From contig NZ_CANLKW010000002.1 of the NCBI RefSeq assembly GCF_947491795.1, forward strand, positions 422,001-486,000: a DNA stretch of 64,000 bases, in the 5' to 3' direction. This document shows positions 35,790 through 44,217 of this stretch, piece by piece (the stretch's first letter is position 1; each line of letters begins with the position of its first letter). Under the pieces are notes generated by a model. That model saw only the letters and a list, made by a program, of their open reading frames with translations, made no database searches and had not been told where the DNA came from. The stretch is from an uncultured Roseobacter sp. GTDB taxonomy: Bacteria > Pseudomonadota > Alphaproteobacteria > Rhodobacterales > Rhodobacteraceae. The translations under genes were made by a program, and so were the position numbers.

Positions 35790-36872
35790 ATGAAAAAGCT
35801 CATGATGAGCAGCGCTGTTCTGGCGCTTACAGCGACCGCATCCTTTGCCGATGAAGTCCGCGTATACAACTGGTCTGACTATATCGACGAAGCACTTCTG
35901 GAGAAGTTCGAGGCCGAAACCGGCATCAATCTGATCTACGACGTGTTCGACAGTAACGAAGTTCTGGAAACCAAAATGCTGGCCGGCGGGTCAGGCTATG
36001 ATGTTGTGGTGCCCTCCGGCACCTTCCTGCAGCGTCAGATCACAGCGGGCGCGTTCCAGAAACTGGATCCATCCCAGCTGCCAAACCTTGAAAACATGTG
36101 GGACACGGTCGAGCAGCGGACAGCGCAGTATGACCCGGACAACGCCTATTCCATCAACTACATGTGGGGCACTACCGGCCTTGGCGTGAATGTCGGCAAG
36201 GTCACCGAACTGCTGGGCGAAGACGCGCCCCTGGGTTCGCTTGAACTGGTGTTCAACCCGGAAAACATGGAAAAACTCGCCGGGTGCGGCGTGCATCTTC
36301 TGGATGCGCCGTCTGAAATGATCCCGGCGGCACTCAAGTATATCGGAGAGGATCCTGACAGCCACGATCCCGATGTCATCGCAAAGGCGGAAGAAGTTCT
36401 GCTGGGCGTGCGCCCGTATATTCAGAAATTCCACAGCTCCGAGTATATCAACGCTCTGGCAAACGGGGACATCTGTGTGGCGTTCGGCTGGTCCGGTGAT
36501 ATCCTCCAGGCCCGTGACCGTGCAGCCGAGGCCGAAAACGGTGTCGAGATTGCATATAATGCGCCGTCCGAGGGTGCCCTGATGTGGTTTGACCAGATGG
36601 CCATTCCCGCAGATGCCCCAAATCCGGAAGCGGCGCACAAGTTCCTGAACTTTATCATGGATGCGCAGAACATGGCGGATGCGTCGAACTATGTGTACTA
36701 CGCCAACGGCAACCTCGCGTCCCAGCCGCTGCTCGTTGAAGACGTGATCGGTGATCCGGCGATCTATCCGGATGCAGCAACACTGGAGAACCTGTACACG
36801 ACGACGCCCTATCCTGCGAAGGTGCAGCGTGTCGTTACACGGCTCTGGACCAAAATTAAATCGGGCACCTGA
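35790..36872 (+). CDS. potF: Putrescine-type periplasmic binding protein PotF
   Basis: Binding protein of 360 residues with a short Sec signal peptide (cleavage near SFADEV, residue 20). RVYNWSDYIDE at the mature N-terminus, SGYDVVVPSGTFLQRQI, and GDICVAFGWSGDI are hallmark blocks of PotF, the putrescine receptor, as distinct from PotD. A GGGAG-type ribosome site precedes the start. It is the first gene of potF-potG-potH-potI, and a terminator-like hairpin after it allows more binding protein than transporter to be made. Confidence 0.92.
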   Translation: MKKLMMSSAVLALTATASFADEVRVYNWSDYIDEALLEKFEAETGINLIYDVFDSNEVLETKMLAGGSGYDVVVPSGTFLQRQITAGAFQKLDPSQLPNLENMWDTVEQRTAQYDPDNAYSINYMWGTTGLGVNVGKVTELLGEDAPLGSLELVFNPENMEKLAGCGVHLLDAPSEMIPAALKYIGEDPDSHDPDVIAKAEEVLLGVRPYIQKFHSSEYINALANGDICVAFGWSGDILQARDRAAEAENGVEIAYNAPSEGALMWFDQMAIPADAPNPEAAHKFLNFIMDAQNMADASNYVYYANGNLASQPLLVEDVIGDPAIYPDAATLENLYTTTPYPAKVQRVVTRLWTKIKSGT

Positions 36873-36886
36873 GCCTGAGACAATCG

Positions 36887-36915
36887 GGGCGGCTCCCAGG
36901 CGGGCCGCCCTTTTT
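36887..36915 (+). terminator. Attenuator-type terminator between potF and potG
   Basis: GGGCGGC (36887-36893) pairs with GCCGCCC (36904-36910), ten-base loop, followed by TTTTT. It lies 14 bases after the potF stop and 37 bases before potG, so partial read-through would lower expression of the membrane and ATPase subunits relative to PotF. Confidence 0.75.
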
Positions 36916-36952
36916 GCATCCGCCCCTGATCGGGGAAATACGAGGATAAACC

Positions 36953-38080
36953 GTGCCGGAATCCGTCTTTGCGCCCTGGAATGATGCCAGTCAGAAACCT
37001 CTTATCCGTTTCAGAAACGTCACCAAGTCGTTCGGTGATTTCACGGCAATTGATGATCTGACCCTCGATATCTACGAGCAGGAATTTTTTGCCCTGCTGG
37101 GGCCGTCCGGCTGTGGCAAAACCACGATGATGCGCATGCTTGCAGGGTTCGAGACACCAACCAGCGGGGTCATTGAACTGGCCGGCCAGGACATCGCGCC
37201 GGTGCCGCCGAACAAGCGTGCAGTGAACATGATGTTCCAGTCCTATGCACTGTTCCCGCATCTCAGCGTGTACGAAAACATCGCGTTTGGCCTGCGCCGT
37301 GGCAATATGCCAAAACAGGATATCGATGACCGCGTTAGTGAAATGCTCAAGCTCACCCGGCTCGAAAAATTCGCCCGCCGAAAACCGCACCAGATCTCTG
37401 GTGGACAGCGCCAGCGCGTGGCTCTGGCCCGTAGTCTCGCCAAAGCACCGAAGCTGCTCCTGCTGGACGAACCGCTGGGTGCGCTGGATGCCAAACTGCG
37501 TCAGGCAACCCAGTTCGAACTGATGGATATTCAGGAAAAGACCGGCACGACATTTGTGATCGTCACACATGACCAGGAAGAGGCCATGACAGTCGCGAGC
37601 CGCGTGGCGGTGATGGATGAAGGCCGCATCATGCAGGTCGCAACGCCGGAGCATATCTATGAAGTGCCCGAGAGCGTCTATGTCGCTGATTTCATTGGCG
37701 ATGTGAACATTATCAAGGGAGCGGCCAGCCCTGTGGGTGAGCAGACCTACCAGATAAAATGGTCCAAGACAGCCGCACCTCTCAACGCGGTTTCGGATCG
37801 CCCGTTTTCAGAAGGGCAGTCCTGTCATCTGGCTATCAGACCGGAAAAGGTCGGCATCCACGCTGATCGGCCGGCAGATGCAGACAATGCAGTCCAGGGC
37901 ACGATCCTCGATATTGCCTATCTGGGAAATATCTCGACCTACCACGTTGAATTGCCGGGCGGCCAGATTGTCAAAGCGCAGACCGCGAACACGCGGCGCG
38001 TCTCGCGACGCAGTTTTACCTGGGAAGACACCGTCTGGCTGAGCTGGACGGCCACCGCCGGCGTGTTGCTCGCACAATGA
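36953..38080 (+). CDS. potG: Putrescine ABC transporter ATP-binding protein PotG
   Basis: ATPase of 375 residues with GTG start and a GAGG ribosome site. Walker A is GPSGCGKTT, the Q-loop is MMFQSYALFPHL, the signature is ISGGQRQRVALARSL, Walker B is LLLDEPLGALD, and the His switch is VTHDQEEAMT. A TOBE domain follows from about residue 295 and is normal for PotG. It powers PotH-PotI with PotF as receptor. The next gene begins 34 bases later. Confidence 0.93.
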   Translation: MPESVFAPWNDASQKPLIRFRNVTKSFGDFTAIDDLTLDIYEQEFFALLGPSGCGKTTMMRMLAGFETPTSGVIELAGQDIAPVPPNKRAVNMMFQSYALFPHLSVYENIAFGLRRGNMPKQDIDDRVSEMLKLTRLEKFARRKPHQISGGQRQRVALARSLAKAPKLLLLDEPLGALDAKLRQATQFELMDIQEKTGTTFVIVTHDQEEAMTVASRVAVMDEGRIMQVATPEHIYEVPESVYVADFIGDVNIIKGAASPVGEQTYQIKWSKTAAPLNAVSDRPFSEGQSCHLAIRPEKVGIHADRPADADNAVQGTILDIAYLGNISTYHVELPGGQIVKAQTANTRRVSRRSFTWEDTVWLSWTATAGVLLAQ

Positions 38081-38114
38081 CGGGGCAGGCTGGCATCATC
38101 AGAAAGGTACGGCC

Positions 38115-38990
38115 ATGCAGCGCCTGATTCTGATCGCGGTCCCCTACACCTGGCTGCTCGCGCTGTTTCTTGTCCCGTTTCTGATCGTATTCAAGATCTC
38201 TTTGTCGGACGTGGAGCTGGCCATTCCGCCCTATACGCCGACGCTGTCCGACGGGATTGTGCCGTTTTTCAAGGCACTCGACTTTGAGAATTTCGCCTTT
38301 CTCGCCTCTGATGATCTCTACTGGAAGGCTTATCTCAGCTCGCTCCGGATCGCCCTGATTTCCACCTTTCTGACGCTGCTTGTCGGATACCCGATGGCCT
38401 ATGCGATGGCGCGTGCGCCGGAGGAGTGGCGTCCGACGCTGATGATGCTGGTCATTCTGCCTTTCTGGACGTCATTTCTGATCCGCGTTTACGCCTGGAT
38501 GGGCATTCTCAGCCAGGAGGGCTTTCTCAATCAGTTCCTGTTGTGGACCGGGCTCATCAGCGAACCGCTGACAATCCTGAACACAACAACGGCGGTCTAT
38601 ATCGGGATCGTTTATACCTATCTGCCCTTCATGATCCTTCCGATCTTTGCGGCTCTCGATAGGCTGGATGGCTCGCTGATCGAAGCAGCGGAGGATCTGG
38701 GCTGTTCGCGGTTCCAGGCGTTCTGGCTGGTCACCATTCCGCTTTCCAAAAATGGCATTGTCGCGGGTAGTTTTCTGGTTTTCATTCCCGCGCTGGGAGA
38801 GTTTGTGATCCCTTCCCTTCTGGGCGGATCCGGCACGCTGATGATCGGCAAGGTTCTCTGGGAAGAGTTCTTTAACAACCGCGACTGGCCTGTTGCCAGT
38901 GCCGTTGCTGTCATCCTGCTGCTAATACTCATCATTCCGATTGTGCTTTTCCAGCGGAACCAGCAGCGCCAGGCGGAGGCAGAGCAATGA
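38115..38990 (+). CDS. potH: Putrescine ABC transporter permease PotH
   Basis: Inner-membrane permease of 291 residues with six predicted membrane segments. The gap between TM1 and TM2 is about 60 residues, normal for PotH and in contrast to the greatly enlarged PotB-type protein of the neighbouring operon. The ATPase-docking loop is SLIEAAEDLGCSRFQAFWLVTIP. The stop overlaps the start of potI by four bases (ATGA). AAAGG precedes the start. Confidence 0.93.
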   Translation: MQRLILIAVPYTWLLALFLVPFLIVFKISLSDVELAIPPYTPTLSDGIVPFFKALDFENFAFLASDDLYWKAYLSSLRIALISTFLTLLVGYPMAYAMARAPEEWRPTLMMLVILPFWTSFLIRVYAWMGILSQEGFLNQFLLWTGLISEPLTILNTTTAVYIGIVYTYLPFMILPIFAALDRLDGSLIEAAEDLGCSRFQAFWLVTIPLSKNGIVAGSFLVFIPALGEFVIPSLLGGSGTLMIGKVLWEEFFNNRDWPVASAVAVILLLILIIPIVLFQRNQQRQAEAEQ

Positions 38991-39805
38991 AGAGGCTCAG
39001 CTGGTTCAACACCACGTCCCTGACCCTGGGCTTTGCGTTTCTCTATCTGCCGATGATCATTCTGGTCATCTATTCGTTCAACGAAAGCAAACTGGTCACG
39101 GTCTGGGCGGGTTTCTCGACAAAGTGGTATGGTGAGCTTCTGCAGAACGAGGCTTTCCTCGATGCTGCCTGGGTAACGCTGAAGGTGGCAGTTCTGTCAT
39201 CTACCCTGGCCACCGTTCTGGGGACGATGGCCGCATATGTGCTGGTCCGTGGCGGGCGTTTCATGGGCCGCACGGTCTTTTCCGGGATGATTTACGCCCC
39301 GCTTGTGATGCCCGAAGTCATTACAGGTCTGTCTCTGTTGTTGCTGTTCATTGGCATCGGGCTGGACCGCGGCGTGCTGACGATCGTTCTGGCTCACACC
39401 ACTTTTGCCATGTGTTACGTGTCGGTGGTCGTCTCTTCACGTCTGCTGACGTTTGATCGCTCGCTTGAGGAAGCGGCACTTGATCTGGGCTGCACCGGGT
39501 TTGAGGCCTTTCGTCTGGTCACACTGCCGATCATTGCCCCGGCTGTTATTTCGGGCTGGCTGCTTGCTTTCACGCTCAGCCTTGATGATCTCGTGATCGC
39601 CTCGTTCACAGCCGGTCCATCCGCAACGACCCTGCCGATCAAGATTTTTTCGGCTGTCCGTCTCGGCGTCTCTCCTGAAATCAACGCCCTGTCCACGCTC
39701 ATGATTGCTATTGTCACCTTTGGTGTGATCAGCGCGTCATTGGTGTCCAAAAGGAACAGTTTGCGCCAGCAACGCGATGAACAGGCAGCGGCCCGCGCTG
39801 AATGA
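38987..39805 (+). CDS. potI: Putrescine ABC transporter permease PotI
   Basis: Second permease, 272 residues, six membrane segments. It starts with the common FLYLPMIILVIYSFN block and has the EAA loop SLEEAALDLGCTGFEAFRLVTLP. It pairs with PotH to form the membrane channel. Overlaps potH upstream and the FAD oxidoreductase gene downstream, each by four bases, so import and oxidation are coupled at the level of translation. Confidence 0.93.
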   Translation: MKRLSWFNTTSLTLGFAFLYLPMIILVIYSFNESKLVTVWAGFSTKWYGELLQNEAFLDAAWVTLKVAVLSSTLATVLGTMAAYVLVRGGRFMGRTVFSGMIYAPLVMPEVITGLSLLLLFIGIGLDRGVLTIVLAHTTFAMCYVSVVVSSRLLTFDRSLEEAALDLGCTGFEAFRLVTLPIIAPAVISGWLLAFTLSLDDLVIASFTAGPSATTLPIKIFSAVRLGVSPEINALSTLMIAIVTFGVISASLVSKRNSLRQQRDEQAAARAE

Positions 39806-41127
39806 AGCGGATATTTCCAGCTTTCACCTATGGGGAAGGCCCGCGTCAGGGGTGCTGGTGGGATGAAACCTGCGCAATCCCGGCCCGCCCGACAATCAGC
39901 GAACCTGCGAGTGCAGATGTTGTGGTCATTGGTGGCGGTTTTACCGGGCTTTCAGCCGCCCTCCACCTGGCCCGTAAAGGTGCGCGTGTTCATGTGTTCG
40001 AGGCAAAGCGTATCGGCTGGGGTGCCTCTGGCCGGAACGGGGGGTTTTGTTGTCTCGGTGGCGCCAAAGCCGACGACAGATTTCTGGACCGAAAGTTTGG
40101 CAAAAGCGGCAGGCTGGAATGGCGCGCAGCGGAGAAAGCGGCGGTGGACCTGGTAGGCAGTATACTCACGGCCGAAAAAATCTCCGCTGATCGCCATTCA
40201 AGGGGGGAAACAGCGCTAGCGCACAGGCCCAGGGACATGAAGTCTCTTGAAGCAGGTGCTGCAAGTGTACGGGAAAACTACGGCGTCGAGCCGGCGCTGT
40301 TCTTCAGGGCAGATCTTGCGGATCAGGGTATGTCGGGTCCTTTCCACGGTGCGATGACCATTCCAATCGGGTTCGGACTGAACCCGGCAAAGTACCTTGC
40401 AGGTCTGGCCGCAGCGGCAGAACGTGCCGGCGCACTTATTTTTGACAGCAGCCCGGTACGTTCGATTGAAAAGGCTGCCGGTGGTTACAGACTTTGCGTC
40501 GGTGACGTTCGGGTCACGGCAAACCAGGTTGTTGTCGCCACAAATGGCTATTCGTCCGAGGATATTCCCGGCTGGCTCACTGCGCGTTTTTTACCTACCC
40601 AGTCAAATGTCCTCGTGACCCGGCCCCTGACCGACAAGGAATTATCCGATCAGGGCTGGACCAGCGATCAGATGAGCTATGACACCCGAAACCTGTTACA
40701 CTATTTTCGCCTGATGCCGGATCAGCGGTTTCTTTTTGGCATGCGCGGTGGCGTATTTTCCGGGCCGGGGGCTGAGCAGAAAGCACGGCGCGCGGTGCGA
40801 CGCGATTTCGAGCAGATGTTTCCGGCATGGGCGCACGCAGAGAGCCAGAACAGCTGGTCCGGGCTGGTCAGCCTTGCGCGTTCGCGTATGCCATTCGCGG
40901 GCGCGGTGCCAGGGTCGCCGGGCATGTGGGCCGGCCTGTGTTATCACGGAAACGGCGTCGCCATGGGCACACTTACCGGCAGTATCCTCGCCTCGCTGGT
41001 GTCTGGCGAGCAACCGGCCTGCTATCCAAAGGCTATGCGCACACCACCTGGAAAATTTCCACTTGGTGCGGCGCGCCGTTTACTTGTCTTGCCGCTCTAC
41101 GCAGGTCTCAGGCTGAAAGATCTGTGA
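39802..41127 (+). CDS. FAD-dependent amine oxidoreductase (PuuB/OrdL-like)
   Basis: DAO-type flavoenzyme of 441 residues. The FAD-binding VVVIGGGFTGLSAALHLA lies near residues 40-57, with WGASGRNGG as the second block and GLCYHGNGVAMGT near the C-terminus closing the flavin site. This is the pattern of PuuB, gamma-glutamylputrescine oxidoreductase, and of related amine oxidases. The ATGA overlap with potI supports a role in putrescine catabolism. No gamma-glutamylputrescine synthetase gene (puuA) is in the window, so the substrate could be the glutamylated or the free amine. Stops immediately next to flgD, which is convergent. Confidence 0.83.
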   Translation: MKRIFPAFTYGEGPRQGCWWDETCAIPARPTISEPASADVVVIGGGFTGLSAALHLARKGARVHVFEAKRIGWGASGRNGGFCCLGGAKADDRFLDRKFGKSGRLEWRAAEKAAVDLVGSILTAEKISADRHSRGETALAHRPRDMKSLEAGAASVRENYGVEPALFFRADLADQGMSGPFHGAMTIPIGFGLNPAKYLAGLAAAAERAGALIFDSSPVRSIEKAAGGYRLCVGDVRVTANQVVVATNGYSSEDIPGWLTARFLPTQSNVLVTRPLTDKELSDQGWTSDQMSYDTRNLLHYFRLMPDQRFLFGMRGGVFSGPGAEQKARRAVRRDFEQMFPAWAHAESQNSWSGLVSLARSRMPFAGAVPGSPGMWAGLCYHGNGVAMGTLTGSILASLVSGEQPACYPKAMRTPPGKFPLGAARRLLVLPLYAGLRLKDL

Positions 41128-41817
41128 TCAAACCGGCTCTTCCAGCGGCATTGGCGCCGCATCGCGAAGCGCATCCACATCCGACGTCCGGACGGCAGCG
41201 CCACCGCTCAGGATCAGCATGGTCTCACCACCCTGCTGGCGCGCTTCAGTAATCCGGCCATAGCTGCTGGCCGTTGTCGTGCCGATCACTTCACCGAGTG
41301 CGCGGCTTTCGACAGCAAAACTATAGACACCGGGCGGCAGTTCTGAACCGTCAGGCGCTGTACCCGTCCATTCAATCGGGTCGGTTCCGGTGGCAATCTG
41401 CTGGCGCTGAACTTCACTGCCCTCCTGATTGTATACGACCAGGACAGCTTCATCGGCACCAGGATCAGGAGTGGGGACAACAGTAATTGGTCCGCCATCA
41501 AACTGAACTGGTGCGGTTGTCCTGGCTTCCATGCCAATCCAGCCGGCCATTTCGGCGATGTTTCCAGCGCCCAACCGGTTACTGAGTTCCGTCAGCAGAT
41601 CGTTCGAAAGAACCTGTTGCTCGACCATGGAGAACTGCGCGAGTTGTGCCGCGTATTCGGACGAGTCAATCGGTTCCAGCGGATCCTGATACCGGGCCTG
41701 CGCCGTCAGCATCTGCAAAAAAGTTTCGAAATCGGATGAAATAACAGCAGACGCCTGAGAATTTGTTGCTGCAGTTGTGCTCTGGCTCTGTGCTGTTGTG
41801 ACCGGACTGATATCCAT
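41128..41817 (-). CDS. flgD: Flagellar hook capping protein FlgD
   Basis: Scaffold protein that caps the growing hook and lets FlgE subunits add. The 229-residue protein has the conserved N-terminal signature (SSDFETFLQMLTAQARYQDPLEP, given here only as position 28-50, with key residues F, L, Q and DP) and SSEYAAQLAQFSMVEQQ. The rest is the Tudor/Ig-like core with a GVYSF strand. GAGG precedes the start, overlapping the end of fliK. Together with fliK it forms a hook-assembly unit on the minus strand. Confidence 0.92.
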   Translation of the reverse strand: MDISPVTTAQSQSTTAATNSQASAVISSDFETFLQMLTAQARYQDPLEPIDSSEYAAQLAQFSMVEQQVLSNDLLTELSNRLGAGNIAEMAGWIGMEARTTAPVQFDGGPITVVPTPDPGADEAVLVVYNQEGSEVQRQQIATGTDPIEWTGTAPDGSELPPGVYSFAVESRALGEVIGTTTASSYGRITEARQQGGETMLILSGGAAVRTSDVDALRDAAPMPLEEPV

Positions 41818-41826
41818 TTTGTATCC

Positions 41827-43257
41827 TCAAAGTCTGATGTCTACGCCGGTCTGCTCAGCCAACCGGGCCGGAATCGGTCCGTTAACTTCTGGCAGTGCTT
41901 GTTCGGCAGCGTCATGGTTTACATAAATCTGGCTGTCAGACTGATCTGAAGCAGTCTCCCCTTCACCAGACTGCTGCTGGCCTTCTGAAAAAGAGAAATT
42001 GATTGTGTCATATCCAATGCTTTCGAACTCCCGGGCCAGCTGATCAATGTTTCGCTTCATCAGATCAAGTGTTTCAGGCCGTTCTGCTACCACGTTGACG
42101 GTTATTGTCCCCTCGCCGGCAGAGATGCTCATGCGTACCCGCCCGAGTTCTCTTGGACTGAGCAATAACTCAACCGGTTTATCCGGCATTTTCTGAAGGA
42201 TTTCTGCCATCTGACGCGCGACCATCGCCGGTGTTTCTGCCCGCGCGAGTATCTGGTTCAGGTTTGCCGGACCGTTGCTGCGCGGGTCCCACTGGGCAGT
42301 TTCCGAACTTCCGGTAACGACCGGCTGCAGGTCAAAAACTTCACCCTTGGCCGCGGCATTGACAGACAGAGCGTTTTCCGCAGGTGTCGGAACAGGTTTG
42401 ATCACGATATTCGGGGATGTTTTGGTTGCAATGTTGTCTGCCTTGCGGACTGTTTCGCTGGCCGCGCGAAGTTCAGAATCACTCAGGTCAGTACGACGCG
42501 GGCCTTCTGACTTTGCCTCCCGGTCTGGCGCCCTTGGATCCCTCAACTGTTGAATGTTTAAAGCTGCTGCTTTCTGAGCTGTTTCAGGCAGTTCCGCTCC
42601 TGCCGTCATCCGGTTTACGGGCACATTTTCCCGGCTGTTTACATCAGGGCCCATGCTTTTCTGGCTGGCCTGATCCATTCCAGCGACCACTGGGGGTTCA
42701 GCTTTTTTGCCAATCACCTGAGCGGCGCTGGCAACGCCAAGTGTGTCCTGCCTGGGTTGCTTATTCAATTCTGACGCAAGAGCGCCTGACTTTACCGTTT
42801 GAGAAGCGGAGCGGCCGTCTTCCTGCCGGACGGCGTCCGATACGGTAGCGCGTTGAAGGAAGGCAAGCTCTGAGATGGCCTGCCCATTTCCCGGCGCCTT
42901 TTCGCTGATTTGTTCTTCAGAACCGGAACTGTCTTCAGCCTCAGCCTCCAGAATGTCGATGTCTTCCGCAAACGTCGCTTCAGGCTGGTCGACGGAGTCG
43001 GCCGGATCGTCATTTTCTGATCCGTTTCTGGCTTCTGGATCACTTTCACCTTCGTTTTTTTCAGAAGGTGCGTTCGGAGCCTCCGCCACGTCCTCAGGCT
43101 TTCCATTTTCGGCGCCCGCCGTCTCGGCTTCTTCAGCCATGACAGCTTCAAATTCATCAGACCCCTTGCCGGGGCGATTTGGATCTGAACGTTCGGTTTT
43201 CACAGAATCTGTGCGCGCCGGGCCAGGCGACGACTTTAGAAAGGGAATATCCAACAT
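41827..43257 (-). CDS. fliK: Flagellar hook-length control protein FliK
   Basis: Exported ruler protein that measures hook length and switches export specificity. Of 476 residues, the first 330 or so are low-complexity and rich in Glu, Asp, Ala and Ser, as is usual. The C-terminal Flg_hook domain (about 345-430) is recognisable from LLLSPRELGRVRMSISAGEG followed by NVVAERPETLDLMKRN. The extreme C-terminus is again acidic. It lies just upstream of flgD. The N-terminal region has no usable similarity, so the call rests on the C-terminal domain and context. Confidence 0.85.
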   Translation of the reverse strand: MLDIPFLKSSPGPARTDSVKTERSDPNRPGKGSDEFEAVMAEEAETAGAENGKPEDVAEAPNAPSEKNEGESDPEARNGSENDDPADSVDQPEATFAEDIDILEAEAEDSSGSEEQISEKAPGNGQAISELAFLQRATVSDAVRQEDGRSASQTVKSGALASELNKQPRQDTLGVASAAQVIGKKAEPPVVAGMDQASQKSMGPDVNSRENVPVNRMTAGAELPETAQKAAALNIQQLRDPRAPDREAKSEGPRRTDLSDSELRAASETVRKADNIATKTSPNIVIKPVPTPAENALSVNAAAKGEVFDLQPVVTGSSETAQWDPRSNGPANLNQILARAETPAMVARQMAEILQKMPDKPVELLLSPRELGRVRMSISAGEGTITVNVVAERPETLDLMKRNIDQLAREFESIGYDTINFSFSEGQQQSGEGETASDQSDSQIYVNHDAAEQALPEVNGPIPARLAEQTGVDIRL

Positions 43258-43373
43258 TGCTTTCTCCCGGAGTTCTTCCGTTGATTTCCCCCCTTATGAC
43301 GCCCGTTGGTTACTGCATCTTTACCGGTTACAGGGATGATCCCGGAAAATAGATGCAATTGGAGATACCTGAG

Positions 43374-43655
43374 ATGACATTTATTCCACCCGTTGGCCCA
43401 CAGGTCGCGGCTGTCTCTTCGCAGGATCGCGCTCTGCGTGCTGCCGCGGAAAAGCTGGAGGCGGGATTTCTGGCAGAAATGCTTAAATCTGCGGGACTTG
43501 GCCAGACAAGCTCGCAGTTTGGCGGGGGCACCGGAGAAGACCAGTTTTCGTCTTTTCTGATTGAAGAACAGGCCATGCAGATGGTGCGGGCCGGGGGCAT
43601 TGGCCTCAGCGAATCGATATTTCAGTCTCTGAAGGAGAAACAGAATGACGGATAA
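43374..43655 (+). CDS. Rod-binding protein, FlgJ-like without muramidase domain
   Basis: Small protein of 93 residues matching only the N-terminal, rod-binding half of FlgJ (AEKLEAGFLAEMLKSAGL, then GEDQFSSFLIEEQAMQM). The C-terminal muramidase domain of the enterobacterial protein is missing, and the gene is not truncated: the next gene starts inside its 3' end. I placed the start at MTFIPP with GGAG nine bases upstream. Wall-cleaving activity is probably supplied by the SltF-like protein encoded at 58.1-58.9 kb. The two divergent flagellar units (fliK-flgD and this one) share a 116-base promoter region. Confidence 0.83.
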   Translation: MTFIPPVGPQVAAVSSQDRALRAAAEKLEAGFLAEMLKSAGLGQTSSQFGGGTGEDQFSSFLIEEQAMQMVRAGGIGLSESIFQSLKEKQNDG

Positions 43656-44004
43656 CAGTTTTTCGACCGTGATCGGCGAACTTGATGATCTGCTTGAGGC
43701 AGAAAAGAAGGCACTGCTTGCCGGCGAGCTTGAACAGGTCGGACGTCTTCTTGAACGAAAGGAAGCTCTGATTGACCAGCTCTCCGTTCTTGAAGCCGGC
43801 GAGATTGATCAGCTTGAACTCCTGAATGTGAAAGTAAAACGCAACCAGGTGCTTCTTGATCAGGCTCTGCAGGGTATACGCTCTGTCGCACAAAGACTGG
43901 CCGAACTGCGCCGCGTTCGCAATTCGCTGGATACCTACGATGAAAGCGGAAAGCGGCAAACAATTGATATGAATGCAGAATCCAAGGTGGAGAAGCGCGC
44001 CTGA
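43645..44004 (+). CDS. flgN: FlgN-like flagellar export chaperone
   Basis: Helical protein of 119 residues, overlapping the flgJ-like gene by 11 bases. Regular heptads (LDDLLEAEKKALLAGELEQ, then RLLERKEALIDQLSVLEAG) and the size fit FlgN, the chaperone of the hook-filament junction proteins FlgK and FlgL. FlgN is poorly conserved, so the call is based on the helical pattern, length and place in the cluster. flgK and flgL themselves are not in the window. Confidence 0.7.
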   Translation: MTDNSFSTVIGELDDLLEAEKKALLAGELEQVGRLLERKEALIDQLSVLEAGEIDQLELLNVKVKRNQVLLDQALQGIRSVAQRLAELRRVRNSLDTYDESGKRQTIDMNAESKVEKRA

Positions 44005-44217
44005 AGCTGCATTTGTTTAAAAGTCGCGTTATTGAGCAAAGGGGATTTAGGACTTCATTAGCCTTTGAGAGTGCAGTTTGACCGAGCATCCGACAACGGG
44101 TGGCGCAGCTCCGAAGCACGGCGGTTGCACTGGTCAGAACGACAGTTTCGCACCGGTCAGGTCTCCTGCCCGGCCACAAACCACGCAAAAGCGTGAATGA
44201 TCAAAGGAACGTAATAA
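44005..44217 (+). promoter_or_regulatory. fliC upstream region and 5' leader
   Basis: 213 bases with no gene. A GCACG-N4-TTGCA arrangement at 44116-44129 resembles a sigma-54 -24/-12 element but lacks the key GG, so it is unproven. AAGGAA lies eight bases before the fliC start. The leader may be the target of FlbT, whose gene lies downstream; in Caulobacter FlbT binds the flagellin mRNA leader. No clear CtrA box is present: TTAA (44017) and TTAT (44029) are separated by eight, not seven, bases. Confidence 0.35.

Noticed and set aside
27694..41127. The two polyamine-type loci as a recent tandem duplication
   Set aside because: Receptors, permease lengths and gene orders differ strongly, so they are separate paralogous systems rather than a recent copy.
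44017..44032. CtrA-like TTAA / TTAT pair before fliC
   Set aside because: Spacing is eight bases instead of seven and the second half deviates.
44114..44129. Sigma-54-like promoter before fliC
   Set aside because: The TTGCA half and spacing fit, but the essential GG of the -24 element is AA/AG here; not claimed as a promoter.
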